Below, one piece after another: positions 35,727 to 44,545 of a stretch of 64,000 nucleotides of DNA; position 1 is the stretch's first letter, and each line of letters opens with the position of its first letter. The stretch covers positions 682,001 through 746,000 of the forward strand of contig CANMQP010000005.1 of NCBI GenBank assembly GCA_947500035.1, given 5' to 3'. The notes under the pieces are model-generated. The model was not told the DNA's origin and did no database searches. It saw only the letters and a list, made by a program, of their open reading frames with translations. The stretch comes from an uncultured Kiloniellaceae bacterium. GTDB taxonomy: Bacteria; Pseudomonadota; Alphaproteobacteria; Kiloniellales; Kiloniellaceae. The position numbers and the translations under genes are program-made.

Positions 35727-38375
35727 TCAAGCGCTTCCCAGACGCTCCAGGGCCGCGGCAAGTTTCTCGCGGGATTGCAAGGACTCTTCCTTCCGCGCAC
35801 GCTGTTCGGCCACCACCTCTGCAGGCGCCCGGGACACGAAGCTCTCGTTAGCCAGCTTCTTGTCCACCTTGGCGATGTCACCCTCGACCTTTTCGATCTC
35901 GCGGTTCAAACGCGCCCGCTCTTCGTCCAAATCGATCAGATCCGCCAACGGCAAGGCAAGCGTGGCTTCGTCCACGACAATCTGAACGCAGCCTTTCGGC
36001 GCTGCCTCATCGCGCGTTTCAAACTGCTCGAGACGCGCGAGACGCTTGATAATTTCCGCTTGCTCGGCCACTCGCTTGCGGCTCACCTCGCCAGCATCAC
36101 AGACTAAGACATTCGCCTTAGACGAAGGCGGGACGTTCATCTCGGCCCGAATCGCCCGGATCTCCGAGATGACCTTGATGACCCAGTCGATATCGGCTGT
36201 CACTTCGGCATCGATCATGTCTGTCCCCAGATCCGGCCAGGCGGCTGAAATCAGCGGGTCACCGGCATCGTTGCTCAGCGTTTCCCAGAGTTCTTCGCTG
36301 ATGAAAGGCATGATGGGATGAAGCAGATGCAGAAGCTGTGAGAGGGTCCAGGCCACAGCCGCACGGGTTTCGGCCGCCGCCGCTTCGTCCTCGCCACCAA
36401 TCACCGGTTTCGTGAATTCGAGATACCAGTCGCAGAACTCATGCCATGCGAAGTGGTAGAGCACGTTGGCGGCATCGTTAAAGCGATAGGCCTCGAAGGC
36501 TTTATCCAGATCAAGACGTGCCTGCGCCACCTTGCCGACGATCCAGCGGTTGATCTGCAGCTTGCATGCCCTTGGATCGAACGCGGGATCCAGTTCCGCC
36601 CCGTTCATCAGGCTGAAACGGGCCGCATTCCAGAGTTTGGTGGCGAAGTTGCGATAGCCCTCGACCCGGGATTCGGACATTTTAATGTCTCGACCGGGCG
36701 CGGCCATGGCCGCCAGGGTGAAACGCAGGGAGTCGCAGCTGTATTTTTCGATCAGATCGAGCGGGTCAATGACGTTGCCCTTGGATTTAGACATCTTCTG
36801 CCCGTGCTCGTCGCGCACGAGAGCATGGATGTAGACCGTATGGAAGGGCACATCCTCCATGAAATGCAGGCCCATCATCATCATACGCGCGACCCAGAAG
36901 AAAATGATGTCAAAGCCGGTGACCAGCACATCGCCCGGGTAGTAGCGGGCAAGTTCCGGTGTTTCCTCGGGCCATCCCAGGGTCGAGAAAGGCCAGAGCG
37001 CTGAAGAGAACCAGGTATCCAGAACATCTTCGTCACGGGTGAGTTCGACAGCTTTGCCGTAATGAGCCTCGGCGGCGCCATGCGCAGCTTCTTCCGTCTC
37101 TTCGACGAAGGTTTTGCCGTCGGGACCGTACCAGGCTGGGATCTGGTGTCCCCACCAGATCTGGCGCGAGATACACCAGGGCTGGATGTTGCGCATCCAC
37201 TCGAAATAGGTGTTTTCCCACTGCTGCGGGACGAACTTGGTCCGCCCCTCTTCAACCGCTTTGATGGCGGGCTTGGCAAGGGTTTCGGCGTCCACATACC
37301 ACTGATCGGTCAACCAGGGCTCGATCGGGACGCCGCCGCGGTCACCGTGCGGTACCGTATGAGGATGATCATCGACCTTTTCCAGCAGGCCAGCAGCCTC
37401 CATATCGGCGACGACAAGCTTGCGGGCGTCGAAGCGGTCCATACCCCGGTATTTCTCGGGCACCTCGTCATTCAACCTGGCGTCCCGGTCAAAGATATTG
37501 ATCATTTCAAGATCGTGGCGCCGACCGACCTCAAAGTCGTTGAAATCATGGGCCGGGGTCATTTTTACCGCGCCGCTGCCGGTTTCCGGATCGGCATAAT
37601 CGTCGGCAACGATCGGAATGCGGCGGCCGACCAGAGGCAGGATCACATGTTTCCCGACGATGTCCTGATAGCGCTCGTCCTCGGGATGGACCGCAACACC
37701 GCTGTCGCCCAACATGGTTTCCGGCCGCGTGGTTGCTACCACGACATACTGATCACTGTCCTCAATGGGATAGCGGAAATGCCAGAGGTGTCCGTTGGTC
37801 TCGGTCTGGATGACTTCAAGGTCCGAAATCGCCGTATGCAGCTTGGGGTCCCAGTTGACCAGGCGCTTGTCTTTATAGATGAGCCCCTGTTGATGAAGCG
37901 CGACGAAGACCTTGCGCACCGCCTTGGAGAGCCCCTCGTCCATGGTGAAGCGCTCGCGCCCCCAATCGGCGGAAGCCCCCAACCGCCGAAGCTGGCGCAC
38001 GATGGTGCCACCGGATTCCGCTTTCCAGTCCCAGACCCGGTTCAGGAATTTCTCCCGCCCAAGGTCATGACGGGTCATACCCTTTTCGGCCAGTTGCCGC
38101 TCGACGACCATCTGCGTGGCGATGCCCGCGTGGTCGGAGCCCGGCTGCCAGAGCGCATCCTGGCCGGTCATGCGCTGATATCGGATAAGAATGTCCTGCA
38201 GCGTAAAAGTTAACGCATGCCCCATGTGCAGGCTGCCGGTCACGTTGGGCGGCGGCATCATAATGGTGTAGGGGGCGGCGTTGGACTCTACGTCCGATTT
38301 GAAGGCGTCAGACTCCACCCACTTGGCGTAATGCTTCGCCTCGACCTCTTTGGGCCGATACGTCTTCTCCAGCAT
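35727..38375 (-). CDS. valS: Valyl-tRNA synthetase
   Basis: 882-residue class I synthetase. HIGH motif in PPPNVTGSLHMGHAL (about residues 36-50), the editing domain with TTRPETMLGD, WFSSALWPFSTLGWP, KMSKSKGNVIDP, and a C-terminal coiled coil (about residues 815-880, ALPLADLIDLDEERARLNRE) that contacts tRNA. Length is normal. Probably transcribed with the DDAH-like gene. Confidence 0.97.
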   Translation of the reverse strand: MLEKTYRPKEVEAKHYAKWVESDAFKSDVESNAAPYTIMMPPPNVTGSLHMGHALTFTLQDILIRYQRMTGQDALWQPGSDHAGIATQMVVERQLAEKGMTRHDLGREKFLNRVWDWKAESGGTIVRQLRRLGASADWGRERFTMDEGLSKAVRKVFVALHQQGLIYKDKRLVNWDPKLHTAISDLEVIQTETNGHLWHFRYPIEDSDQYVVVATTRPETMLGDSGVAVHPEDERYQDIVGKHVILPLVGRRIPIVADDYADPETGSGAVKMTPAHDFNDFEVGRRHDLEMINIFDRDARLNDEVPEKYRGMDRFDARKLVVADMEAAGLLEKVDDHPHTVPHGDRGGVPIEPWLTDQWYVDAETLAKPAIKAVEEGRTKFVPQQWENTYFEWMRNIQPWCISRQIWWGHQIPAWYGPDGKTFVEETEEAAHGAAEAHYGKAVELTRDEDVLDTWFSSALWPFSTLGWPEETPELARYYPGDVLVTGFDIIFFWVARMMMMGLHFMEDVPFHTVYIHALVRDEHGQKMSKSKGNVIDPLDLIEKYSCDSLRFTLAAMAAPGRDIKMSESRVEGYRNFATKLWNAARFSLMNGAELDPAFDPRACKLQINRWIVGKVAQARLDLDKAFEAYRFNDAANVLYHFAWHEFCDWYLEFTKPVIGGEDEAAAAETRAAVAWTLSQLLHLLHPIMPFISEELWETLSNDAGDPLISAAWPDLGTDMIDAEVTADIDWVIKVISEIRAIRAEMNVPPSSKANVLVCDAGEVSRKRVAEQAEIIKRLARLEQFETRDEAAPKGCVQIVVDEATLALPLADLIDLDEERARLNREIEKVEGDIAKVDKKLANESFVSRAPAEVVAEQRARKEESLQSREKLAAALERLGSA

Positions 38376-38502
38376 CGCTGGGTCATCCTTTTCATACCCG
38401 GGCGGCCAAGCTCCCGCGGAAGCCCCGGCCAGCGGATCGGGCTGTATTTTGTGAGTTTTGCCGGAAAGAACCGACCGTCAGATGAAGTGTTTACCGGTGG
38501 AA

Positions 38503-39183
38503 TTACTGATTCTCAACCCGGCGGACCATTTTTTTGATCTCTTCACGAACAATCCGCTCGACCATACTGGCCAAATTCGCGTCCAGCCAAAGCTTGAGCT
38601 CGGGTCGCAAGGCTTCACGGACCAGGTCTTCGATCGTACGGCCATCGCCGACCATAAGGGCGCGCTGGGTCAGCGCGGCCTTTGCGATTTCCGAGAGTGC
38701 TGTGCTTGCCGCAACCTGAGTGGGTTCTGAAATCAGGCTCTCATCATCGGCAACCGGCGGCAAGTCCTCATCAGGCTCGAGAGCGACGTCCAGTGCCTCC
38801 GGCTCTGCCTCTGCCGCAATCTCTTCCGGTTCCGGCTCGGCTTCCGCTTCTCCGAAGTCATCATCGAGAATTGGCTTGGGCTCGGGGATTTCTTCCTCAG
38901 CTTCTTCCGCCGGCGCCTCCGGTTCCGCATCTATTTCAGAGCCGTCCGGATTGACCTTTTCGGTCAACTCCAGCTCGTCCTCCTCATCGTCAGCGGCATC
39001 TTCTCCGGCGTCTTTGTCGGCATCTTCCTGGGCATCTTCCTGGGCATCTTCCTGGGCATCTTCCTCTGCCGCCTCCGCCTTTCCACCCTCACCTTCCTCG
39101 GGATCGTCTTCAGAAATGATCCGCCTGATGGAGGCGAGAATTTCCTCCATTGACGGTTCGTCTTGGTTCTGTTGATCACTCAT
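38503..39183 (-). CDS. popZ: Polar organizing protein PopZ-like (DUF2497)
   Basis: 226 residues with the PopZ plan: short N-terminal helix MEEILASIRRIISEDD that docks client proteins, a long disordered acidic middle (about residues 30-140, low complexity, Glu/Ala/Asp), and the C-terminal oligomerisation helices (LVREALRPELKLWLDANLAS and MVERIVREEIKKMV). PopZ forms polar condensates that anchor ParB-bound chromosome ends in Caulobacter. The acidic middle carries a DNA tandem repeat. Confidence 0.9.
   Translation of the reverse strand: MSDQQNQDEPSMEEILASIRRIISEDDPEEGEGGKAEAAEEDAQEDAQEDAQEDADKDAGEDAADDEEDELELTEKVNPDGSEIDAEPEAPAEEAEEEIPEPKPILDDDFGEAEAEPEPEEIAAEAEPEALDVALEPDEDLPPVADDESLISEPTQVAASTALSEIAKAALTQRALMVGDGRTIEDLVREALRPELKLWLDANLASMVERIVREEIKKMVRRVENQ
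39019..39066. repeat. 12-bp tandem repeat in popZ
   Basis: Unit GGCATCTTCCTG: three exact copies from 39019 and a fourth with one change, encoding the QEDA tetrapeptide in the acidic linker. An in-frame repeat with potential for length variation. Confidence 0.9.
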
Positions 39184-39289
39184 CGATCAGGTATCCTGGT
39201 AAAAAAACAGAGTTAACATCAGTGCAATAGCAAGCCGTTTGCCCCCACGGAATAGCACAAGGTGGTTAACAACGGTTAAAGTGCTGAAT

Positions 39290-40693
39290 TTATTCTGTGC
39301 CGGGGGCGTTAATACCGAACCACTTGTTCCGAACGGCACGATAATCGGCTTCGACGTCATAGACCTCGACCGGCAACGCAATCTCACCGGCACTGAGCTG
39401 TCCGATCGCCGAGAGGACCTGATATCCGGCAACGACCTCATCGCGCTGGGCGCCGACCAGGCTGACTTGCGCATTCAGAAGCTCCTGCTCGGCATCCAGG
39501 ATATCGAGAATGGTCCGCGCACCGACCTCATTTTCCTGACGCACGCCCTCCAGAGCAATTTCAGCCGATGCGACAGCTGATTCGAAGGATCTGATCTGGG
39601 CACGCGCGGTTTGAAGGTTTTCCCAGGCGGAGACGGCAATCTGTTCCGCCCGGCGGCGCTGCTCTTCAATCTCGACGCGGCGTTGGCTGGAGATCTGCTT
39701 CGCGGCACGCACGCGGCTATAAACGCTGCCTTGCTGATAGATCGGAATTGAGACCTGGGCAATAATTGACGCGGAGTCGGTTTCGGTATCCGAGTTGCTG
39801 ACTTCATCCTGATGAGACAGCGAGCCAACCAGGTTGACCTCCGGATAGAGTTCGCCCTTGACCTGACGGACGTTCTTTTCCGCCGCACGCTCGGTAAAGA
39901 CGGCTGACGTCACATCAGGGTTGTTCTCGGTCGCAAGGGTAACAACCTCATCCTGAGTGGCCGGCAGGTTAACCGGCACGGGCGGTGTCACCAGGGTTCC
40001 CGGGAAGGATCCGATAACTTCCTGATACACCGCACGGCTGGTCGCTAGACTGCCCTCGGCGGCGATCCGGTCAGAAACGGCGGTGGCCAGTCGGGTTTCG
40101 GCCTGTGCCACGTCGGTCCTGGTGACCTCACCGACTTCAAAGCGATCGCCGGTCGCCTCCAGCTGCTGACCGATCACGTCTTCGTTGCTGATGTTCAACT
40201 CTAGAACGGCCTGATCCCGCCAAACGTCGGTATAGCTTGTCGCCGCGTTCAGTAAGACAGACTGCTCCGTAGAGCGGACAATCTCACGCTGCGCCCTGAC
40301 CTCGTTCTCGGCGCGTTCGGTCCCGGCAAGGGTTCGTCCGCCCCGGTACAGAGGCTGCGTAACGTCAATATTTGCCGTGAAAGGGGTAAGGTTGTCTTCA
40401 CTGTCTGAATCGCTGCTATCAACTTCCGAGCGGCGTTTACCAACCGACGTTCCGGCCGTGACGTTCGGCCGCCAGTTCGAGAGCTCCTGCGGGACGTTTT
40501 CGTTAACCGAGCGCAACTGCGCGCGGGCGGCGCGAAGCGTCGGGTTCGTGTCATAGGCCTGCGATAGAGCCTCGGGCAGCGTTTGCGCCACAGCGCCCGA
40601 CGGAGTCCAGAGCATAACGGATGCGAGCGTTGCAAGCACACCCAGTCGGCGGACTGTCTCGGACGATTTAGATTCTGCCGATTTCATTTTCAC
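39290..40693 (-). CDS. tolC: TolC-family outer-membrane efflux/secretion channel
   Basis: 467 residues, cleaved signal peptide (ATLASVMLWTPSGAVAQTLPEA). Two OEP domains: the first around LPEALSQAYDTNPTLRAARAQLR and the second after about residue 235, each with paired long helices; RAENEVRAQREIV, GEVTRTDVAQAETRL and ARTILDILDAEQELLNAQV are signature segments. Trimeric channel for type I export or efflux. It is separate from any inner-membrane pump here; the next gene is a Pcm-like methyltransferase 79 bases upstream. Confidence 0.92.
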   Translation of the reverse strand: MKMKSAESKSSETVRRLGVLATLASVMLWTPSGAVAQTLPEALSQAYDTNPTLRAARAQLRSVNENVPQELSNWRPNVTAGTSVGKRRSEVDSSDSDSEDNLTPFTANIDVTQPLYRGGRTLAGTERAENEVRAQREIVRSTEQSVLLNAATSYTDVWRDQAVLELNISNEDVIGQQLEATGDRFEVGEVTRTDVAQAETRLATAVSDRIAAEGSLATSRAVYQEVIGSFPGTLVTPPVPVNLPATQDEVVTLATENNPDVTSAVFTERAAEKNVRQVKGELYPEVNLVGSLSHQDEVSNSDTETDSASIIAQVSIPIYQQGSVYSRVRAAKQISSQRRVEIEEQRRRAEQIAVSAWENLQTARAQIRSFESAVASAEIALEGVRQENEVGARTILDILDAEQELLNAQVSLVGAQRDEVVAGYQVLSAIGQLSAGEIALPVEVYDVEADYRAVRNKWFGINAPGTE

Positions 40694-40772
40694 TTAGCCG
40701 CTCCCAAATGCCGTTTCAAAATCTCTGAAGGCTCAAAACCCATCAGAGGAGATATGACCCTTGTCACCAAGA

Positions 40773-41429
40773 TCAAAATACAAACTCGTCTTTTCGTTCG
40801 AACCCGCTGAGGATCGGTGTTGAGGCATCGAAAAGCGGCCTGGCGGAGACATTGGCACCAATGCGCTGCAAAAGCGTGGCCCGCCCCACGCCGCCCTCGT
40901 CTTGTATCACCGCGGCCAAGCGCCCGCCTTCCGCCAGCTGCTCGATTACGGATGCGGGGACTTCCGCAACCGCCCCACTGAAGAGGATAACATCATAAGG
41001 CGCCTGTTTGGCATAGCCTGCCGTCATCTCACCTGTGACGACGACCGCATTATCAATCCCCATATCGTTCAAGGTCTCATTGGCCGTTGCGACCAGTTCC
41101 TGGTCGCCGTCGAGACCGACCACCGTTGCCGCAATCTGTGCAAGGATCGCCGTGCCGTAGCCTCTTGCGGCGCCGACCTCCAGAACAATGTCCTCGTTCG
41201 TCGGTGCCGCAGCTTGGATCAGCCGCGCCAAAACCATGGGCTCCATGACATAACGCCCATCGCCAATGGCGAGGTCTTCGTCGACGTACGCAATGCTGCG
41301 GAGCGTCTCAGGCAGGAAGGCCTCGCGGGGGATGGTCTCAAAGCTCTCGATCACCTTCAGGTCGGTCACCTTGTTGGTCCGAAGCTGGCTGTCCACCATT
41401 GTTGCGCGGGCCGCATTGAAATCGGTCAT
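40773..41429 (-). CDS. Pcm-like protein-L-isoaspartate O-methyltransferase family protein
   Basis: 218 residues. ARATMVDSQLRTNKVTD at the start, then IPREAFLP, DGRYVMEPMVLARLIQAAAP, a SAM-binding VLEVGAARGYGTAILAQI and the GEMTAGYAKQAPYDVILFSGAV block. It is the divergent subgroup that usually lies next to tolC in Alphaproteobacteria, so its substrate need not be isoaspartate; the true pcm is at 13527. ATG 41429 is chosen over the distal start. Confidence 0.88.
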   Translation of the reverse strand: MTDFNAARATMVDSQLRTNKVTDLKVIESFETIPREAFLPETLRSIAYVDEDLAIGDGRYVMEPMVLARLIQAAAPTNEDIVLEVGAARGYGTAILAQIAATVVGLDGDQELVATANETLNDMGIDNAVVVTGEMTAGYAKQAPYDVILFSGAVAEVPASVIEQLAEGGRLAAVIQDEGGVGRATLLQRIGANVSARPLFDASTPILSGFERKDEFVF

Positions 41430-41608
41430 TTCTGTCTCGTCATCTGCTTGCCGTACAGGCACGAAGCCGCGAATCTTCCATACGCGAGGTCTCTGCGTCG
41501 TTATATGACGGGCATCGGACGATGACAATCGCTCAGACAGCCTTGGGCAGTACCGATACACCCGAATTCACCCGACCCACTGCGGCCTCGTTAATCGCAC
41601 TTGACCGC

Positions 41609-41637
41609 TTGACCCCGATAATCCCTCTCTTTATACC
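41609..41637 (+). promoter_or_regulatory. Promoter of tRNA-Cys
   Basis: TTGACC (41609-41614), 17-base spacer, TATACC (41632-41637), 55 bases before the tRNA. Also the only strong promoter-like pair in the gap after the methyltransferase. Confidence 0.65.
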
Positions 41638-41691
41638 TCGCGTCTCAGTCATTTTGCCTGTGGTTCTAATGCCACAGGTACAGACTGCTGA

Positions 41692-41765
41692 GGCCCGGTA
41701 GCAGAGTGGTTATGCAGAGGATTGCAAATCCTTGTACGTCGGTTCGATTCCGGCCCGGGCCTCCA
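41692..41765 (+). tRNA. tRNA-Cys (GCA)
   Basis: A 74-base cloverleaf: acceptor GGCCCGG paired with CCGGGCC, the AGTGGTTAT D loop, anticodon GCA in a loop ATTGCAAAT, T-loop TTCGATT, discriminator T and encoded CCA. It matches the layout of E. coli tRNA-Cys. Confidence 0.96.
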
Positions 41766-42371
41766 GATTTCTCCCCGACATATCCGGCTGCCTTGCTTCA
41801 TAAGAGCTTTTAGGCGAAAGCTTCCCGGAGTCGGGCATCACTTCGGGTGGTGAAAAACCCCCTTCCAATCTGTTTCCACGGGAACGTGATTCCTGCTCGC
41901 TCCTGCTCAACTATGCGAAACGGGCGTTTTCATATAAGCTTGCGCTTGGAAACGGTCGGTAAATCTGCTTGCCGGAGACGGGTCTTGTCTGAAACAACAC
42001 CGGAAACCTGGGATGTTGAGAGAGAGCATTGTGGTCTGTTTGCCCGAGCGCCTGCATCCCATCAGCCGGGTCTATCTTGAAAATTGGCTGTCCGGAGAGC
42101 TCTCGACAGCTGAATTCCTGAGATGGTTTCACATGCCGAACTCCGATTATATCGCGGTTGCAAACTGTATCCTGACCGTGGCCGCAGGCGCCTGACAAAC
42201 AGGTTTCAATGCCTGCCGCGCACCGCAAGCGTCCCGAATGAATAGGGGCCGTCATAAAAAATGAAAAAAAGCCCCCAAACCATTTGCAGCCCTGCAAGGT
42301 GTTTGATATAACCCCGCCGCTCCCACTTGGGAGCAACACCGGCCTTCCGGCCCCTTGCCGGAGTCCTTTGT
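41766..42371. other. 606-base intergenic stretch between tRNA-Cys and tRNA-Asn
   Basis: I see no supportable gene. A 60-codon plus-strand ORF (42013-42195) and a 142-codon minus ORF (41911-42339) overlap antiparallel and resemble nothing I know. The right end holds the tRNA-Asn promoter and a small inverted repeat (GCTCCCA/TGGGAGC near 42320-42335). Confidence 0.5.
42284..42312 (+). promoter_or_regulatory. Promoter of tRNA-Asn
   Basis: TTGCAG (42284-42289), 17-base spacer, TATAAC (42307-42312), 59 bases before the tRNA start. Good match with the tRNA-Cys promoter just upstream. Confidence 0.6.
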
Positions 42372-42447
42372 TCCGCGGTAGCTCAGTTGGTAGAGCAGGT
42401 GGCTGTTAACCACCTTGTCGCAGGTTCGAGTCCTGCCCGCGGAGCCA
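42372..42447 (+). tRNA. tRNA-Asn (GTT)
   Basis: A 76-base cloverleaf: TCCGCGG paired with CCGCGGA, D loop with AGTTGGTAGA, anticodon GTT in CTGTTAACC, T arm CAGGTTCGAGTCCTG, G discriminator and CCA. Its 3' end borders the accessory region, a common integration target; no second copy of its 3' end is visible in the window. Confidence 0.96.
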
Positions 42448-42555
42448 ATATTTTCAAATACATAGCCAAATTTCTCACCGCCCTGCCTTGCTACAAGTAC
42501 CCATTGAGTACCCGCGAGCGGAATTTTTCAGGCCCTTTTCCGGGATATCGCGGGA

Positions 42556-43005
42556 TCAAGCGGGACTATCTGGGACGGGCAGATCTCTCTTTTCCCTTAT
42601 GCCAATAGTGCCGTTTGTGCCAAAAGCTTTTTGGTCGCTTGCAAGCCGCAGAAAACAGCCATTTTCTGAGCAAACCTTTTGGCACAGCCGTTTTGCCAAA
42701 AGGTGCCAATAGGTCTCCGGCCTCGCGCGCCCACGCGTACCTCTCGCAAAACTCAGTGGCTTGGCAGGCGGTGAGGCTGGCTTGGGTTTCGGCTCTGCAA
42801 GCAATCGGTTGATCTGGGACTTAGACAGGCCCGTGGCCTCGGCTGTTTCCGAAGCAAAGCCTTTAGACTGCGGTGGTGGTTTTCGATATCCGATTTCAGG
42901 TGGCGCACCACGCGCCACCTGATCTTCCGCCTGCCGAGCCTCCCAGATCTCCTTGCGCCGCCGCAAATGCTCGCGCTTCTCATCGGTCGTCAACTCCGAC
43001 CGCAT
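42556..43005 (-). CDS. ParB-like-nuclease protein remnant (C-terminal part)
   Basis: 149 residues resembling the C-terminal half of phage/plasmid ParB-like nuclease-domain proteins: LTTDEKREHLRRRKEIWEA followed by the HTH-like ASETAEATGLSKSQINRLLAE. The N-terminal nuclease domain is missing. The frame stays open upstream to about 43074, then meets a 10-base C run (43051-43060) and a stop. It is thus probably a decayed fragment. The last 60 residues, over the tRNA-proximal end, look non-conserved. Confidence 0.5.
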   Translation of the reverse strand: MRSELTTDEKREHLRRRKEIWEARQAEDQVARGAPPEIGYRKPPPQSKGFASETAEATGLSKSQINRLLAEPKPKPASPPAKPLSFARGTRGRARPETYWHLLAKRLCQKVCSENGCFLRLASDQKAFGTNGTIGIREKRDLPVPDSPA

Positions 43006-43043
43006 CAGGTTTAACGCTTCTTCGCAGGTGCAGAAGCTTCCGC

Positions 43044-43681
43044 CTTTAAGCCCCCCCCCCGAAACTCCGCTTTATGGAGTCGGAACCCCCCTTTTTACGG
43101 AGTCGGAAAATTCAATCTCTGATTTCCTAAATCATTAGGCGTATGGACTAATCAGAAGTCGGGTTCACTTCTCTTTTTAGGACCCGCAAAACTCCGAATA
43201 TCGGCGACCTCCGGGTTCACTCATGGGATTGATACAAGACGAACGGAACCGGCTTCCTGGCCTTCGGCTGCATCCGTCGAAGCTTCCAGATCGCGGTATC
43301 TGCAGCATGACGCGCTGCCGGTGACATGAAGGCGTCCGGCCCGTCAGCAAGGATTTCATCGATCAGATACATCTCCCTCGTCTCGCAGACTCCGAGATAT
43401 CGCCGTCGCAATTCCGGGTAGCGGTGAAACCAGGCATTGACCGTTTTTGCAGAGGGCATGTCATGAGCCTTGCAGATCTGCCTGATGCTCTTTCCCTCGC
43501 CCAACTCCTCGATGAGCCTATCCGCTACCTGTTGGCTGTATTTGCTTGGCCTTCCGCCCGGCATGGCTTTCTCCTTTTAGGGCCCCCCGAAACTCTTCAG
43601 ATGGCCGCTTTCTGGCAATCCCCTCGCGCGCCCGCGCGCGCGTAGTGCTTACGTAACTGGCCCTTTAAGGCCCGCCGACTC
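43044..43681. repeat. Four degenerate copies of a short motif at gene boundaries
   Basis: Pattern CTTTWAGG-C-rich-GAAACTC, on the plus strand at about 43044-43069, 43173-43196, 43573-43595 and 43661-43681. Each lies between or at the ends of small phage-like genes on the minus strand. It could be cassette junctions, an operator or a leader element; no function is established. Confidence 0.4.
43217..43564 (-). CDS. Terminase-small-subunit-like phage protein
   Basis: 115 residues. MPGGRPSKYSQQVADRLIEE and the GKSIRQICKAHDMPSAKTVNAWFHRYPELRRRY helix-turn-helix pattern resemble terminase small-subunit-like proteins of prophages. A site AAAAGGAG is just upstream of the ATG. No large subunit, portal or other head genes are nearby, so it is a relic or moved gene. 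Confidence 0.65.
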   Translation of the reverse strand: MPGGRPSKYSQQVADRLIEELGEGKSIRQICKAHDMPSAKTVNAWFHRYPELRRRYLGVCETREMYLIDEILADGPDAFMSPAARHAADTAIWKLRRMQPKARKPVPFVLYQSHE

Positions 43682-44192
43682 AATGCCCCGTTTCTGCGCC
43701 ATGGTGTTCGAATTCGGAGAAATTGGTCTGGGTATCACACCCTACACAATACCACATCAAGGTTGCCTCCTGGAAATGCATGCCGCAAAGGCATCCGCAA
43801 AACGGGCAGCACTGCTCTGTCTCCAGATCGGCCCAATCCCAGACACCGAGATACTCGGGAATTGCATCGCTATCATAGCCGACAATCTGAAAGGCGGAGT
43901 AGTCGTCAGCCTTGGCGACAAAGCCGTCACGACCCGCCTCCATGAGGACTGGCAGAATGTCGCTGGGCACCAGATCAAACCACTCACCGCGCCCGCGCGT
44001 TGCCTCAAAGCGTTTGTGTATCTGCTTCTCAAGCTGGATGGCTTCCGGCGTTTCGATCCATCCGAGCAGCAGCAACTTCAGCGGATTGCCAGTCTGTAGG
44101 TTGCGCTTGCGTAGCTCGATGTTACCCCTCGTCATACCGATCTTAATCGGGGAGCAGTTGTTTTCAGCCTCGCCGAGGAAGTAGACCGGCAC
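43680..44192 (-). CDS. GIY-YIG (T5orf172/Mug113-type) nuclease-like protein with C-terminal zinc finger
   Basis: 170 residues. VYFLGEAENNCSPIKIGMTRGNIELRKRNLQTGNP and LEKQIHKRFEATRGRGEWF (about residues 1-75) match the GIY-YIG subgroup found in phages. The C-terminal 50 residues hold CPFCGCLCGMHF and WYCVGCDTQ, a probable zinc ribbon. It may cut or bind DNA. Lies among phage-like small genes. GTG/ATG start not in doubt. Confidence 0.75.
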   Translation of the reverse strand: MPVYFLGEAENNCSPIKIGMTRGNIELRKRNLQTGNPLKLLLLGWIETPEAIQLEKQIHKRFEATRGRGEWFDLVPSDILPVLMEAGRDGFVAKADDYSAFQIVGYDSDAIPEYLGVWDWADLETEQCCPFCGCLCGMHFQEATLMWYCVGCDTQTNFSEFEHHGAETGH

Positions 44193-44219
44193 GTGTTAAG
44201 CTCCTTGCAAAGATGTGGG

Positions 44220-44315
44220 CTATCCAAACCGAGTCACATGCCCGCCTATGCTCAAGACCGCGAGGGCCGTAGATGTCATGTCACGCCAATAATATGACAC
44301 CCACTGCCTGCTCAT
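44220..44315 (-). other. Possible 31-residue ORF overlapping the next gene's stop
   Basis: ATG 44315 overlaps the stop of the gene at 44312 (ATGA) and runs to a TAG at 44220. Translationally coupled by position only; no similarity known. It may be the residue of a longer gene. Confidence 0.2.
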
Positions 44316-44545
44316 GCTTTCTGCCTCTCCGCCCTTTGTTCGATCTCACGCTGTAGCTCGGCAATCCGCCGCTCATACTCCTGTATGATATCCTCCGGGG
44401 TGGCATCCACTGGTTTCAGCCCCTTGGGAATCCGCGACGGCGAACAGCTCTGGATCGCTTCCTGACCATGTTCGGCAAAGTCCTCGGCCAAGCTTTCCGT
44501 AAAGCGCTTCATGAGATCCGCACGGCGCGGTGTTGCATCGGCCAT
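44312..44545 (-). CDS. Hypothetical phage-type small protein
   Basis: 77 residues, no known domain. Charged, with a C-terminal coiled coil (PEDIIQEYERRIAELQREIE). The start ATG overlaps the previous stop as TGATG, so it is cotranslated with the gene upstream (44545-45204). The same pairing occurs in other prophage-like regions by my recollection; not verified. Confidence 0.6.
   Translation of the reverse strand: MADATPRRADLMKRFTESLAEDFAEHGQEAIQSCSPSRIPKGLKPVDATPEDIIQEYERRIAELQREIEQRAERQKA

Noticed and set aside
39236-39289. CtrA-like TTAA-N6-TTAA upstream of popZ
   Set aside because: CtrA sites need TTAA-N7-TTAA; this spacing is one base short, so I do not call it.
41911-42339. 142-residue minus ORF between the two tRNAs
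   Set aside because: It overlaps the tRNA-Asn promoter region and an opposing ORF, and resembles no protein I know.
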